DNA of 64,000 nt from Bos javanicus (GCF_032452875.1 NW_026893688.1:434001-498000); one strand, 5' to 3'; shown: positions 44,334 to 59,483, numbered from the stretch's first letter. Notes: generated from the sequence alone by a model not told the origin. A program made the numbers and translations.

Positions 44334-44697
44334 TGATACCGTGACTGAGCATGGACTGATCACATGACTATCATGTAGTGATCACGTGACTTAATGGCGC
44401 TGATCATGTGACTGATCATGCACTGATCATGTTTGCTATCATACACTGATCATGTGCCTCTGGAGGCAATAAACAAAGAGCTGAGTAGGCACGAATCAAA
44501 CAGTCAGCAGGCAATAATCATGGAACTCAGGTGTGAGGAATCATGCTGCTCAGCTGGCAATAATCAAGCAGCTGAGCAGGCAGGAATTACGCAGCACAGC
44601 TGGCAATTGTCAAGCAGATGACAGGCAGGAATCGTGCAGCTCAGCTGGCAATTGTCAAGCAGATGAGCAGACAGTAATCACGCAGCTCAGCAGGCCC
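44334..44697 (+). repeat. Cassette 26 (G-type)
   Basis: G-type preceded by GCACTGATC. The short (1161 bp) step before it ends GTGGATGATCATACAC then CATGTGAC next to the preamble, so part of the usual pre-cassette spacer is missing. Confidence 0.93.
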
Positions 44698-45876
44698 TGA
44701 TCACGTGACTGAGCATGCACTGTTCACGTGGCTGATCATACACTGATCACGTGACTGATCATGCACTGATCACGTGGCTATCATGCACTGATCACGTGGC
44801 TGATCATACACTGATCACGTGTCTGATCATGCACTGATCACGTGGCTGATCATGCACTGATCAGTGGCTATCATGCACTGATCACGTGGCTGATCATGCA
44901 CTGATCACGTGACTGATCATGCACTGATCACTGGCTATCATGCACTCATCACGTGGCTATCATGCACTGATCACGTGGCTGATCATGCACTGATCACGTG
45001 ACTGATCATGCACTGATCACGCCTATATCATGCACTGATCACGTGACTGATCATGCACTGATCACGTGGATGATCATACACTGATCATGTGACTGATCAT
45101 GCACTGATCACGTGGCTATCATGCACTGATCACGTGGCTGATCATGCACTGATCACGTAGCTACCATGTACTGATCACGTGACTGATCATGCACTGATCA
45201 CGTAATTGATCATGCACTGATCACGTGACTGATCATGCACTGATCACGTGACTGATCATGCACTGATCACGTGACTGATCATGCACTGATCACGTGGCTA
45301 TCATGCACTGATCACGTGGCTGATCATGCACTGATCACGTGGCTATCATGCACTGATCACGTGACTGATCATGCACTGATCACGTGACTGATCATGCACT
45401 GATCACGTGGCTGATCATGCACTGATCACGTGGCTGATCATGCACTGATCACGTGACTGATCATGCACTGATCACGTGACTGATCATGCACTGATCACGT
45501 GGCTATCATGCACTGATCACGTGGCTGATCATGCACTGATCACGTGCCTGATCATGCACTGATCACATGACTGATCATGCACTGATCACGTGACTGATCA
45601 TGCACTGATCACGTGGCTATCATGCACTACTCACGTGGCTGATCATGCAATGATCATGTAGCTACCATGTACAGTCACGTGACTGATCATACACCCATCA
45701 GGTGACTGATCATGCACTGATCACGTGGCTATCATGCACTGATCACGTGGCTGATCATGCACTGATCACGTGCCTGGTCATGCACTGATCACGTGACTGA
45801 TCATGCACTGATCACGTGGCTATCATGCACTGATCACGTGGCTGATCATGCACTGATCACGTGGCTGATCATGCAC

Positions 45877-46240
45877 TGATACCGTGACTGAGCATGGACT
45901 GATCACATGACTATCATGTAGTGATCACGTGACTTAATGGCGCTGATCATGTGACTGATCATGCGCTGATCATGTTTGCTATCATACACTGATCATGTGC
46001 CTCTGGAGGCAATAAACAAAGAGCTGAGTAGGCACGAATCAAACAGTCAGCAGGCAATAATCATGGAACTCAGGTGTGAGGAATCATGCTGCTCAGCTGG
46101 CAATAATCAAGCAGCTGAGCAGGCAGGAATTACGCAGCACAGCTGGCAATTGTCAAGCAGATGACAGGCAGGAATCGTGCAGCTCAGCTGGCAATTGTCA
46201 AGCAGATGAGCAGACAGTAATCACGCAGCTCAGCAGGCCC
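45877..46240 (+). repeat. Cassette 27 (G-type)
   Basis: G-type with a TGATCACG tail. It is followed by CACTTGGATATCATG, a start normally seen after C-type cassettes, so core and downstream flank are recombined. The counterpart at 61026 shows the same arrangement. Confidence 0.93.
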
Positions 46241-47763
46241 TGATCACGTGACTGAGCATGCACTGTTCACGTGGCTGATCATACACTGATCACGTGATGA
46301 TCATGCACTGATCACTTGGATATCATGCACTGATCACGTGGCTGATCATACACTGTTCACGTGTCTGACCATGCACTGATCACGTGGCTGATCATACACT
46401 GCTCACGTAACTGATCATGCACTGATCACGTGGCTGATCATGCACTGATCACGTGGCTGATCATGCACTGATCACGTGGCTGATCATGCACTGATCACGT
46501 GACTGATCATGCACTGATCACGTGGCTGATCATGCACTGATCACGTGGCTGATCATGCACTGATCACGTGGCTGATCATGCACTGATCACGTGACTGATC
46601 ATGCACTGATCACGTGGCTGATCATGCACTGATCACGTGACTGATCATGCACTGATCACGTGGCTGATCATGCACTGATCACGTGACTGATCATGCACTG
46701 ATCACGTGATATCATGCACTGATCACGTGGCTGATCATGCACTGATCACGTGGCTGATCATGCACTGATCACGTGACTATCATGCACTGATCACGTGGCA
46801 TCATGCACTGATCACGTGGCTGATCATGCACTGATCACGTGACTGATCATGCACTGATCACGTGGCTATCATGCACTGATCACGTGGCTGATCATGCAAT
46901 GATCACGTAGCTACCATGCACTGATCACGTGACTGATCATGCACTGATCACGTGAATGATCATGCACTGATCACGTGACTGATCATGCACTGATCACGTG
47001 ACTGATCATGCACTGATCACGTGGCTATCATGCACTGATCACGTGGCTGATCATGCACTGATCACGTAGCTACCATGTACTGATCACGTGACTGATCATG
47101 CACTGATCACGTGACTGATCATGCACTGATCACGTGGCTGATCATGCACTGATCACGTGACTGATCATGCACTGATCACGTGACTGATCATGCACTGATC
47201 ACGTGGCTATCATGCACTGATCACGTGGCTGATCATGCACTGATCACGTGGCTGATCATGCACTGATCACGTGACTGATCATGCACTGATCACGTGACTG
47301 ATCATGCACTGATCACGTGGCTATCATGCACTGATCACGTGGCTGATCATGCACTGATCACGTAGCTATCATGCACTGGTCACGTGACTGATCATGCACT
47401 GATCACGTGACTGATCATGCACTGATCACGTGGCTATCATGCACTGATCACGTGACTGATCATGCACTGATCACGTGATATCATGCACTGATCACGTGAC
47501 TGATCATGCACTGATCACGTGGCTGATCATGCACTGATCATGTGACTGATCATGCACTGATCACGTGGCTGATCATGCACTGATCACGTGACTGATCATG
47601 CACTGATCACGTGACTGATCATGCACTGATCACGTGACTGATCATGCACTGATCACGTGCCTGATCATGCACTGATCACGTGACTGATCATGCACTGATC
47701 ACGTGGCTATCATGCACTGATCACGTGGCTGATCATGCACTGATCACGTGGCTGATCATGCAC

Positions 47764-48127
47764 TGATACCGTGACTGAGCATGGACTGATCACATGACTA
47801 TCATGTAGTGATCACGTGACTTAATGGCGCTGATCATGTGACTGATCATGCGCTGATCATGTTTGCTATCATACACTGATCATGTGCCTCTGGAGGCAAT
47901 AAACAAAGAGCTGAGTAGGCACGAATCAAACAGTCAGCAGGCAATAATCATGGAACTCAGGTGTGAGGAATCATGCTGCTCAGCTGGCAATAATCAAGCA
48001 GCTGAGCAGGCAGGAATTACGCAGCACAGCTGGCAATTGTCAAGCAGATGACAGGCAGGAATCGTGCAGCTCAGCTGGCAATTGTCAAGCAGATGAGCAG
48101 ACAGTAATCACGCAGCTCAGCAGGCCC
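47764..48127 (+). repeat. Cassette 28 (G-type)
   Basis: G-type with GCGCTGATC but no CCCATCAGG block upstream, and an AGATCACG tail. The counterpart at 62915 additionally has GAATCATGCAG. Confidence 0.93.
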
Positions 48128-49514
48128 AGATCACGTGACTGAGCATGCACTGTTCACGTGGCTGATCATACACTGATCACGTGACTGATCATGCACTGAT
48201 CACGTGGCTATCATGCACTGATCACGTGGCTGATCATACACTGTTCACGTGTCTGACCATGCACTGATCACGTGGCTGATCATACACTGCTCACGTAACT
48301 GATCATGCACTGATCACGTGGCTATCATGCACTGATCACGTGGCTGATCATGCACTGATCACGTGGCTGATCATGCACTGATCACGTGATATCATGCACT
48401 GATCACGTGGCTACTCATGCACTGATCACGTGGCTGATCATACACTGATCACGTGACTGATCATGCACTGATCACGTGGCTATCATGCACTGCTCACGTG
48501 GCTGATCATGCAATGATCACGTAGCTACCATGTACTGGTCACGTGACTGATCATGCACTGATCACGTAATTGATCATGCACTGATCACGTGACTGATCAT
48601 GCACTGATCACGTGACTGATCATGCACTGATCACGTGACTGATCATGCACTGATCACGTGGCTATCATGCACTGCTCACGTGGCTGATCATGCAATGATC
48701 ACGTAGCTACCATGTACTGGTCACGTGACTGATCATGCACTGATCACGTAATTGATCATGCACTGATCACGTGGCTGATCATGCACTGATCACGTGGCTG
48801 ATCATGCACTGATCACGTGACTGATCATGCACTGATCACGTGACTGATCATGCACTGATCACGTGGCTGATCATGCACTGATCACGTGGCTGATCATGCA
48901 CTGATCACGTGACTGATCATGCACTGATCACGTGACTGATCATGCACTGATCACGTGGCTATCATGCACTGATCACGTGGCTGATCATGCACTGATCACG
49001 TGGCTGATCATGCACTGATCACGTGACTATCATGCACTGATCACGTGGCATCATGCACTGATCACGTGGCTGATCATACACTGATCACGTAACTGATCAT
49101 GCACTGATCACGTGGCTATCATGCACTGATCACGTGGCTGATCATGCACTGATCACGTAGCTACATGCACTGATCACGTGACTGATCATGCACTGATCAC
49201 GTGGCTGATCATGCACTGATCACGTGACTGATCATGCACTGATCACGTGACTGATCATGCACTGATCACGTGGCTATCATGCACTGATCACGTGGCTGAT
49301 CATGCACTGATCACGTGCCTGATCATGCACTGATCACATGACTGATCATGCACTGATCACGTGACTGATCATGCACTGATCACGTGGCTATCATGCACTA
49401 CTCACGTGGCTGATCATGCAATGATCATGTAGCTACCATGTACAGGTCACGTGAATGATCATACACCCATCAGGTGACTGATCATGCACTGATCACGTGG
49501 CTATCATGCACTGA

Positions 49515-49648
49515 TCACGAGACTGATCATGCACTGATCACGTCTATATCATGCACTGATCACATGACTGCCCATGCACTGATCACGTGGATGATCATAC
49601 ACTAATCATGTGACAGATCATGCACTGATCACGTGGCTGATCATGCAC
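49515..49648 (+). repeat. Old-type variant patch next to cassette 29
   Basis: CACGAGACTGATC, GTCTATATCATG, CACATGACTGCCCATG, ACTAATCATG and GACAGATCATG follow one another here. The same series of rare variants occurs near 1203-1310 and 2467-2580, far from a cassette start. Here it joins the pre-cassette unit directly, so the spacer is a hybrid made by a deletion or exchange. Confidence 0.75.
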
Positions 49649-50012
49649 TGATACCGTGACTGAGCATGGACTGATCACATGACTATCATGTAGTGATCAC
49701 GTGACTTAATGGCGCTGATCATGTGACTGATCATGCGCTGATCATGTTTGCTATCATACACTGATCATGTGCCTCTGGAGGCAATAAACAAAGAGCTGAG
49801 TAGGCACGAATCAAACAGTCAGCAGGCAATAATCATGGAACTCAGCTGTGAGGAATCATGCTGCTCAGCTGGCAATAATCAAGCAGCTGAGCAGGCAGGA
49901 ATTACGCAGCACAGCTGGCAATTGTCAAGCAGATGACAGGCAGGAATCGTGCAGCTCAGCTGGCAATTGTCAAGCAGATGAGCAGACAGTAATCACGCAG
50001 CTCAGCAGGCCC
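49649..50012 (+). repeat. Cassette 29 (C-type)
   Basis: C-type with GCGCTGATC and a TGATCACG tail. It is within copy 1 of the 15.15-kb repeat, and its counterpart would lie beyond the window end (about 64.8 kb). Confidence 0.93.
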
Positions 50013-50828
50013 TGATCACGTGACTGAGCATGCACTGTTCACGTGGCTGATCATACACTGATCACGTGACTGATCATGCACTGATCACGTGGCTATCATG
50101 CACTGATCACGTGGCTGATCATGCACTGATCACGTGGCTGATCATGCACTGATCACGTGGCTGATCATGCACTGATCACGTGACTGATCATGCACTGATC
50201 ACGTGACTGATCATGCACTGATCACGTGGCTATCATGCACTGATCACGTGGCTGATCATGCACTGATCACGTGGCTGATCACACACTGTCACGTGACTAT
50301 CATGCACTGATCACGTGGCACTCATGCACTGATCACGTGGCTGATCATACACTGATCACGTAACTGATCATGCACTGATCACGTGGCTATCATGCACTGA
50401 TCACGTGGCTGTCATGCAATGATCACGTAGCTACATATACTGGTCACGTGACTGATCATGCACTGATCACGTAAATGATCATGCACTGATCACGTGACTG
50501 ATCATGCACTGATCACGTGACTGATCATGCACTGATCACGTGGCTATCATGCACTGATCACGTGGCTGATCATGCACTGATCACGTGCTGATCATGCACT
50601 GATCACATGACTGATCATGCACTGATCACGTGACTGATCATGCACTGATCACGTGGCTATCATGCACTGATCACGTGGCTGATCATGCACTGATCACGTG
50701 ACTGATCATGCACTGATCACGTGACTGATCATGCACTGATCACGTGACTGATCATGCACTGATCACGTGGATGATCATACACTGATCATGTGACAGATCA
50801 TGCACTGATCACGTGGCTGATCATGCAC

Positions 50829-51192
50829 TGATACCGTGACTGAGCATGGACTGATCACATGACTATCATGTAGTGATCACGTGACTTAATGGCGCTGATC
50901 ATGTGACTGATCATGCACTGATCATGTTTGCTATCATACACTGATCATGTGCCTCTGGAGGCAATAAACAAAGAGCTGAGTAGGCACGAATCAAACAGTC
51001 AGCAGGCAATAATCATGGAACTCAGGTGTGAGGAATCATGCTGCTCAGCTGGCAATAATCAAGCAGCTGAGCAGGCAGGAATTACGCAGCACAGCTGACA
51101 ATTGTCAAGCAGATGACAGGCAGGAATCGTGCAGCTCAGCTGGCAATTGTCAAGCAGATGAGCAGACAGTAATCACGCAGCTCAGCAGGCCC
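50829..51192 (+). repeat. Cassette 30 (G-type, broken frame)
   Basis: G-type with CAGCTGACAATTG (in-frame TGA) and GCACTGATC upstream. The spacer before it (50013-50828) holds a half-homogenised variant block at about 50271-50442. Confidence 0.93.
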
Positions 51193-52237
51193 TGATCACG
51201 TGACTGAGCATGCACTGTTCACGTGGCTGATCATACACTGATCACGTGACTGATCATGCACTGATCACGTGGCTATCATGCACTGATCACGTGGCTGATC
51301 ATACACTGTTCACGTGTCTGATCATGCACTGATCACGTGGCTGATCATGCACTGATCACGTGGCTATCATGCACTGATCACGTGGCTGATCATGCACTGA
51401 TCACGTGACTGATCATGCACTGATCACTGGCTATCATGCACTGATCACGTGGCTATCATGCACTGATCACGTGGCTGATCATGCACTGATCACGTGACTG
51501 ATCATGCACTGATCACGGCTATATCATGCACTGATCACATGACTGATCATGCACTGATCACGTGGATGATCATGCACTGATCATGTGACTGATCATGCAC
51601 TGATCACGTGGCTATCATGCACTGATCACGTGGCTGATCATGCACTGATCACGTAGCTACCATGCACTGATCACGTGACTGATCATGCACTGATCACGTG
51701 ACTGATCATGCACTGATCACGTGACTGATCATGCACTGATCACGTGGCTATCATGCACTGATCACGTGACTGATCATGCACTGATCACGTGGCTACCATG
51801 CACTGATCACGTGACTGATCATGCACTGATCACGTGACTGATCATGCACTGATCACGTGGCTGATCATGCACTGATCACGTGGCTGATCATGCACTGATC
51901 ACGTGACTGATCATGCACTGATCACGTGACTGATCATGCACTGATCACGTGGCTATCATGCACTGATCACGTGGCTGATCATGCACTGATCACGTGACTG
52001 ATCATGCACTGATCACGTGACTGATCATGCACTGATCACGTGACTGATCATGCACTGATCACGTGGCTATCATGCACTGATCACGTGGCTGATCATGCAC
52101 TGATCACGTAGCTATCATGCACTGATCACGTGACTGATCATGCACTGATCACATGACTGATCATGCACTGATCACGTGGCTTATCATGCACTGATCATGT
52201 GACTGATCATGCACTGATCATGTTTGCTATCATACAC

Positions 52238-52484
52238 TGATCATGTGCCTCTGGAGGCAATGAACAAAGAGCTGAGTAGGCACGAATCAGTCAGCAGGCA
52301 ATAATCATGGAACTCAGCTGTGAGAAATCATGCTGCTCAGCTGGCAATAATCAAGCAGCTGAGCAGGCAGGAATTACGCAGCACAGCTGGCAATTGTCAA
52401 GCAGATGACAGGCAGGAATCGTGCAGCTCAGCTGGCAATTGTCAAGCAGATGAGCAGACAGTAATCACGCAGCTCAGCAGGCCC
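52238..52484 (+). repeat. Cassette 31 (C-type, preamble lost, 4-bp deletion)
   Basis: The only copy without the TGATACCGTGAC/CACATGAC/TTAATGGCG preamble; ordinary units lead straight to CATGTTTGCTATCATAC. The core has CAATGAACAAAG for CAATAAACAAAG, a 4-bp deletion (AATCAGTCAGC for AATCAAACAGTCAGC) and GAGAAATCATG for GAGGAATCATG. It looks like the most divergent core in the window. Confidence 0.93.
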
Positions 52485-53371
52485 TGATCACGTGACTGAG
52501 CATGCACTGTTCACGTGGCTGATCACACACTGATCACGTGACTGATCATGCACTGATCACGTGACTGATCATGCACTGATCACGTGGCTGATCATGCACT
52601 GATCACGTGGCTGATCATGCACTGATCACGGGACTGATCATGCACTGATCACGGGCTATCATGCACTGATCACGTGACTGATCATGCACTGATCACGTGG
52701 CTGATCATGCACTGATCACGTGACTGATCATGCACTGATCACGTGACTGATCATGCACTGATCACGTGGCTGATCATGCACTGATCACGTGGCTATCATG
52801 CACTGATCACGTGGCTGATCATGCACTGATCACGTAGCTATCATGCACTGATCACGTGACTGATCATGCACTGATCACGTAACTGATCATGCACTGATCA
52901 CGTGGCTGATCATGCACTGATCACGTGGCTGATCATGCACTGATCACGTGACTGATCATGCACTGATCACGTGACTGATCATGCACTGATCACGTGGCTA
53001 TCATGCACTGATCACGTGGCTGATCATGCACTGATCACGTGCCTGATCATGCACTGATCACATGACTGATCATGCACTGATCACGTGACTGATCATGCAC
53101 TGATCACGTGGCTATCATGCACTACTCACGTGGCTGATCATGCAATGATCATGTAGCTACCATGTACTGGTCACGTGACTGATCATACACCCATCAGTGA
53201 CTGATCATGCACTGATCACGTGGCTATCATGCACTGATCACGTGGCTGATCATGCACTGATCACGTGCCTGATCATGCACTGATCACGTGACTGATCATG
53301 CACTGATCACGTGGCTATCATGCACTGATCACGTGGCTGATCATGCACTGATCACGTGGCTGATCATGCAC

Positions 53372-53735
53372 TGATACCGTGACTGAGCATGGACTGATCA
53401 CATGACTATCATGTAGTGATCACGTGACTTAATGGCGCTGATCATGTGACTGATCATGCGCTGATCATGTTTGCTATCATACACTGATCATGTGCCTCTG
53501 GAGGCAATAAACAAAGAGCTGAGTAGGCACGAATCAAACAGTCAGCAGGCAATAATCATGGAACTCAGCTGTGAGGAATCATGCTGCTCAGCTGGCAATA
53601 ATCAAGCAGCTGAGCAGGCAGGAATTACGCAGCACAGCTGGCAATTGTCAAGCAGATGACAGGCAGGAATCGTGCAGCTCAGCTGGCAATTGTCAAGCAG
53701 ATGAGCAGACAGTAATCACGCAGCTCAGCAGGCCC
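53372..53735 (+). repeat. Cassette 32 (C-type)
   Basis: C-type with GCGCTGATC and a TGATCACG tail. The CCCATCAGG block just upstream has lost a G (CCCATCAGTGAC, about 53191). Confidence 0.93.
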
Positions 53736-55368
53736 TGATCACGTGACTGAGCATGCACTGTTCACGTGGCTGATCATACACTGATCACGTGATGATCATG
53801 CACTGATCACGTGGATATCATGCACTGATCACGTGGCTGATCATACACTGATCACGTGTCTGACCATGCACTGATCACGTGGCTGATCATACACTGTCAC
53901 GTGACTGATCATGCACTGATCACGTGGCATCATGCACTGATCACGTGGCTGATCATGCACTGATCACGTGACTGATCATGCACTGATCACGTGGCTATCA
54001 TGCACTGATCACGTGGCTGATCATGCACTGATCACGTGGCTACATATACTGATCACGTGACTGATCATGCACTGATCACGTCTGATCATGCACTGATCAC
54101 GTGACTGATCATGCACTGATCACGTGACTGATCATGCACTGATCACGTGGCTATCATGCACTGATCACGTGGCTGATCATGCACTGATCACGTGACTGAT
54201 CATGCACTGATCACGTGACTGATCATGCACTGATCACGTGACTGATCATGCACTGATCACGTGGCTATCATGCACTGATCACGTGGCTGATCATGCACTG
54301 ATCACGTAGCTACCATGCACTGATCACGTGACTGATCATGCACTGATCACGTGACTGATCATGCACTGATCACGTGGCTATCATGCACTGATCACGTGAC
54401 TGATCATGCACTGATCACGTCTATATCATGCACTGATCACGTGACTGATCATGCACTGATCACGTGGCTGATCATGCACTGATCACGTGACTGATCATGC
54501 ACTGATCACGTGGCTGATCATGCACTGATCACGTGACTGATCATGCACTGATCACGTGACTGATCATGCACTGATCACGTGGCTGATCATGCACTGATCA
54601 CGTGGCTGATCATGCACTGATCACGTGACTGATCATGCACTGATCACGTGGCTATCATGCACTGATCACGTGGCTGATCATGCACTGATCACGTGGCTGA
54701 TCATGCACTGATCACGTGACTGATCATGCACTGATCACGTGACTGATCATGCACTGATCACGTGGCTATCATGCACTGATCACGTGGCTGATCATGCACT
54801 GATCACGTAGCTATCATGCACTGATCACGTGACTGATCATGCACTGATCACGTGACTGATCATGCACTGATCACGTGGCTATCATGCACTGATCACGTGA
54901 CTGATCATGCACTGATCACGTCTATATCATGCACTGATCACGTGACTGATCATGCACTGATCACGTGGCTGATCATGCACTGATCACGTGACTGATCATG
55001 CACTGATCACGTGGCTGATCATGCACTGATCACGTGACTGATCATGCACTGATCACGTGACTGATCATGCACTGATCACGTGACTGATCATGCACTGATC
55101 ACGTGGCTATCATGCACTACTCACGTGGCTGATCATGCAATGATCATGTAGCTACCATGTACTGGTCACGTGACTGATCATACACCCATCAGGTGACTGA
55201 TCATGCACTGATCACGTGGCTATCATGCACTGATCACGTGGCTGATCATGCACTGATCACGTGCCTGATCATGCACTGATCACGTGACTGATCATGCACT
55301 GATCACGTGGCTGATCATGCACTGATCACGTGGCTGATCATGCACTGATCACGTGGCTGATCATGCAC

Positions 55369-55732
55369 TGATACCGTGACTGAGCATGGACTGATCACAT
55401 GACTATCATGTAGTGATCACGTGACTTAATGGCGCTGATCATGTGACTGATCATGCGCTGATCATGTTTGCTATCATACACTGATCATGTGCCTCTGGAG
55501 GCAATAAACAAAGAGCTGAGTAGGCACGAATCAAACAGTCAGCAGGCAATAATCATGGAACTCAGGTGTGAGGAATCATGCTGCTCAGCTGGCAATAATC
55601 AAGCAGCTGAGCAGGCAGGAATTACGCAGCACAGCTGGCAATTGTCAAGCAGATGACAGGCAGGAATCGTGCAGCTCAGCTGGCAATTGTCAAGCAGATG
55701 AGCAGACAGTAATCACGCAGCTCAGCAGGCCC
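55369..55732 (+). repeat. Cassette 33 (G-type)
   Basis: Same markers as cassette 23, 15147 bp earlier, including the AGATCACG tail and the spacer start that follows. Confidence 0.93.
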
Positions 55733-56708
55733 AGATCACGTGACTGAGCATGCACTGTTCACGTGGCTGATCATACACTGATCACGTGACTGATCATGCA
55801 CTGATCACGTGGCTATCATGCACTGATCACGTGGCTGATCATACACTGTTCACGTGTCTGACCATGCACTGATCACGTGGCTGATCATACACTGCTCACG
55901 TAACTGATCATGCACTGATCACGTGGCTGATCATGCACTGATCACGTGGCTGATCATGCACTGATCACGTGGCTGATCATGCACTGATCACGTGACTGAT
56001 CATGCACTGATCACTGGCTATCATGCACTCATCACTGGCTATCATGCACTGATCACGTGGCTGATCATGCACTGATCACGTGACTGATCATGCACTGATC
56101 ACGTCTATATCATGCACTGATCACGTGACTGCCATGCACTGATCACGTGATGATCATGCACTGATCACGTGACTGATCATGCACTGATCACGTGGCTATC
56201 ATGCACTGATCACGTGGCTGATCATGCACTGATCACGTAGCTACCATGTACTGGTCACGTGACTGATCATGCACTGATCACGTAATTGATCATGCACTGA
56301 TCACGTGACTGATCATGCACTGATCACGTGACTGATCATGCACTGATCACGTGACTGATCATGCACTGATCACGTGGCTATCATGCACTGCTCACGTGGC
56401 TGATCATGCAATGATCACGTAGCTACCATGTACTGGTCACGTGACTGATCATGCACTGATCACGTGACTGATCATGCACTGATCACGTGGCTGATCATGC
56501 ACTGATCACGTGGCTGATCATGCACTGATCACGTGACTGATCATGCACTGATCACGTGACTGATCATGCACTGATCACGTGACTGATCATGCACTGATCA
56601 CGTGCCTGATCATGCACTGATCACGTGACTGATCATGCACTGATCACATAGCTATCATGCACTGATCACGTGGCTGATCATGCACTGATCACGTGGCTGA
56701 TCATGCAC

Positions 56709-57072
56709 TGATACCGTGACTGAGCATGGACTGATCACATGACTATCATGTAGTGATCACGTGACTTAATGGCGCTGATCATGTGACTGATCATGCACTG
56801 ATCATGTTTGCTATCATACACTGATCATGTGCCTCTGGAGGCAATAAACAAAGAGCTGAGTAGGCACGAATCATACAGTCAGCAGGCAATAATCATGGAA
56901 CTCAGCTGTGAGGAATCATGCTGCTCAGCTGGCAATAATCAAGCAGCTGAGCAGGCAGGAATTACGCAGCACAGCTGGCAATTGTCAAGCAGATGACAGG
57001 CAGGAATCGTGCAGCTCAGCTGGCAATTGTCAAGCAGATGAGCAGACAGTAATCACGCAGCTCAGCAGGCCC
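56709..57072 (+). repeat. Cassette 34 (C-type, AATCATACAG)
   Basis: C-type. AATCATACAG distinguishes it from cassette 24. Followed by a full variant block at about 57309. Confidence 0.93.
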
Positions 57073-58321
57073 TGATCACGTGACTGAGCATGCACTGTTC
57101 ACGTGGCTGATCATACACTGATCACGTGATGATCATGCACTGATCACTTGGATATCATGCACTGATCACGTGGCTGATCATACACTGTTCACGTGTCTGA
57201 CCATGCACTGATCACGTGGCTGATCATACACTGCTCACGTAACTGATCATGCACTGATCACGTGGCTATCATGCACTGATCACGTGGCTGAACATGCACT
57301 GTTCACGTGGCTGATCACACACCTGTCACGTGACATATCATGCACTGATCACGTGGCACTCATGCACTGATCACGTGGCTGATCATACTCTGCTCACGTA
57401 ACTCATCATGCACACATCACGTGGCTATCATGCACTGCTCACGTGGCTCGTCATGGAATGATCACGTAGCTACCATATACTGGTCACGTGACTGATCATG
57501 CACAGATCACGTGAATGATCATGCACTGTTCACGTGACTGATCATGTACTGATCACGTGACTGATCATGCACTGATCACGTGGCTATCATGCACTGCTCA
57601 CGTGGCTGATCATGCAACGATCACGTAGCAACCATGTACTGGTCACGTGACTGATCATGCACTGATCACGTGAATGATCATGCACTGATCACGTGGCTGA
57701 TCATGCACTGATCACGTGGCTGATCATGCACTGATCACGTGACTGATCATGCACTGATCACGTGGCTATCATGCACTGATCACGTGGCTGATCATGCACT
57801 GATCACGTGGCTGATCATGCACTGATCACGTGACTGATCATGCACTGATCACGTGACTGATCATGCACTGATCACGTGGCTATCATGCACTGATCACGTG
57901 GCTGATCATGCAATGATCACGTAGCTACCATGTACTGGTCACGTGACTGATCATGCACTGATCACGTGACTGATCATGCACTGATCACGTGGCTATCATG
58001 CACTGATCACGTGACTGATCATGCACTGATCACGTGCTATCATGCACTGATCACGTGACTGATCATGCACTGATCACGTGCTGATCATGCACTGATCATG
58101 TGACTGATCATGCACTGATCACGTGGCTGATCATGCACTGATCACGTGACTGATCATGCACTGATCACGTGACTGATCATGCACTGATCACGTGACTGAT
58201 CATGCACTGATCACGTGCCTGATCATGCACTGATCACGTGACTGATCATGCACTGATCACATAGCTATCATGCACTGATCACGTGGCTGATCATGCACTG
58301 ATCACGTGGCTGATCATGCAC

Positions 58322-58685
58322 TGATACCGTGACTGAGCATGGACTGATCACATGACTATCATGTAGTGATCACGTGACTTAATGGCGCTGATCATGTGAC
58401 TGATCATGCGCTGATCATGTTTGCTATCATACACTGATCATGTGCCTCTGGAGGCAATAAACAAAGAGCTGAGTAGGCACGAATCAAACAGTCAGCAGGC
58501 AATAATCATGGAACTCAGGTGTGAGGAATCATGCTGCTCAGCTGGCAATAATCAAGCAGCTGAGCAGGCAGGAATTACGCAGCACAGCTGGCAATTGTCA
58601 AGCAGATGACAGGCAGGAATCATGCAGCTCAGCTGGCAATTGTCAAGCAGATGAGCAGACAGTAATCACGCAGCTCAGCAGGCCC
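58322..58685 (+). repeat. Cassette 35 (G-type, GAATCATGCAG)
   Basis: Shares GAATCATGCAG with cassette 25, its counterpart, but has GCGCTGATC upstream without a CCCATCAGG block. Confidence 0.93.
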
Positions 58686-59483
58686 TGATCACGTGACTGA
58701 GCATGCACTGTTCACGTGGCTGATCATACACTGATCACGTGACTGATCATGCACTGATCACGTGGCTATCATGCACTGATCACGTGGCTGATCATACACT
58801 GATCACGTGTCTGACCATGCACTGATCACGTGGCTGATCATACACTGATCACGTAACTGATCATGCACTGATCACGTGGCTACCATGCACTGATCACGTG
58901 GCTGATCATGCACTGATCACGTGACTGATCATGCACTGATCACGTCTATATCATGCACTGATCACGTGGCTATCATGCACTGATCACGTGGCTGATCATA
59001 CACTGATCATGTGACTGATCATGCACTGTTCAAATGACTGATCATGCACTGATCACGTGGCTGATCATGCACTGATCACGTAGCTACCATGCACTGGTCA
59101 CGTGACTGATCATGCACTGATCACGTAATTGATCATGCACTGATCACGTGACTGATCATGCACTGATCACGTGACTGATCATGCACTGATCACGTGGCTA
59201 TCATGCACTGATCACGTGGCTGATCATGCACTGATCACGTGGCTGATCATGCACTGATCACATGACTGATCATGCACTGATCACGTGACTGATCATGCAC
59301 TGATCACGTGGCTATCATGCACTGATCACGTGGCTGATCATGCACTGATCACGTGACTGATCATGCACTGATCACGTGACTGATCATGCACTGATCACGT
59401 GACTGATCATGCACTGATCACGTGGATGATCATACACTGATCATGTGACTGATCATGCACTGATCACGTGGCTGATCATGCAC

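Larger units (their letters stand above)
38235..53371 (+). repeat. ~15.15-kb higher-order repeat, copy 1
   Basis: Cassette starts at 38235, 40222, 41561, 43173, 44334, 45877 and 47764 reappear at 53372, 55369, 56709, 58322, 59484, 61026 and 62915, with offsets of 15137-15151 bp. Core types match in order (C, G, C, G, G, G, G). Rare spacer variants also match: GACTGCCATGCAC at 40979 and 56127, GATCACGTGCTGATCATG at 42923 and 58072, and ACTGTCACGTGAC with GTGGCATCATG after the first cassette. Copy 1 also includes cassettes 29-31. All spacers inside are satellite units. Confidence 0.88.

Noticed and set aside
45877..49648. Local tandem duplication suggested by equal steps of 1887 and 1885 bp between cassettes 27, 28 and 29
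   Set aside because: The two spacers differ in content: the first starts with CACTTGGATATC and has no CCCATCAGG block, while the second has that block and the old-type patch. The equal lengths look coincidental.
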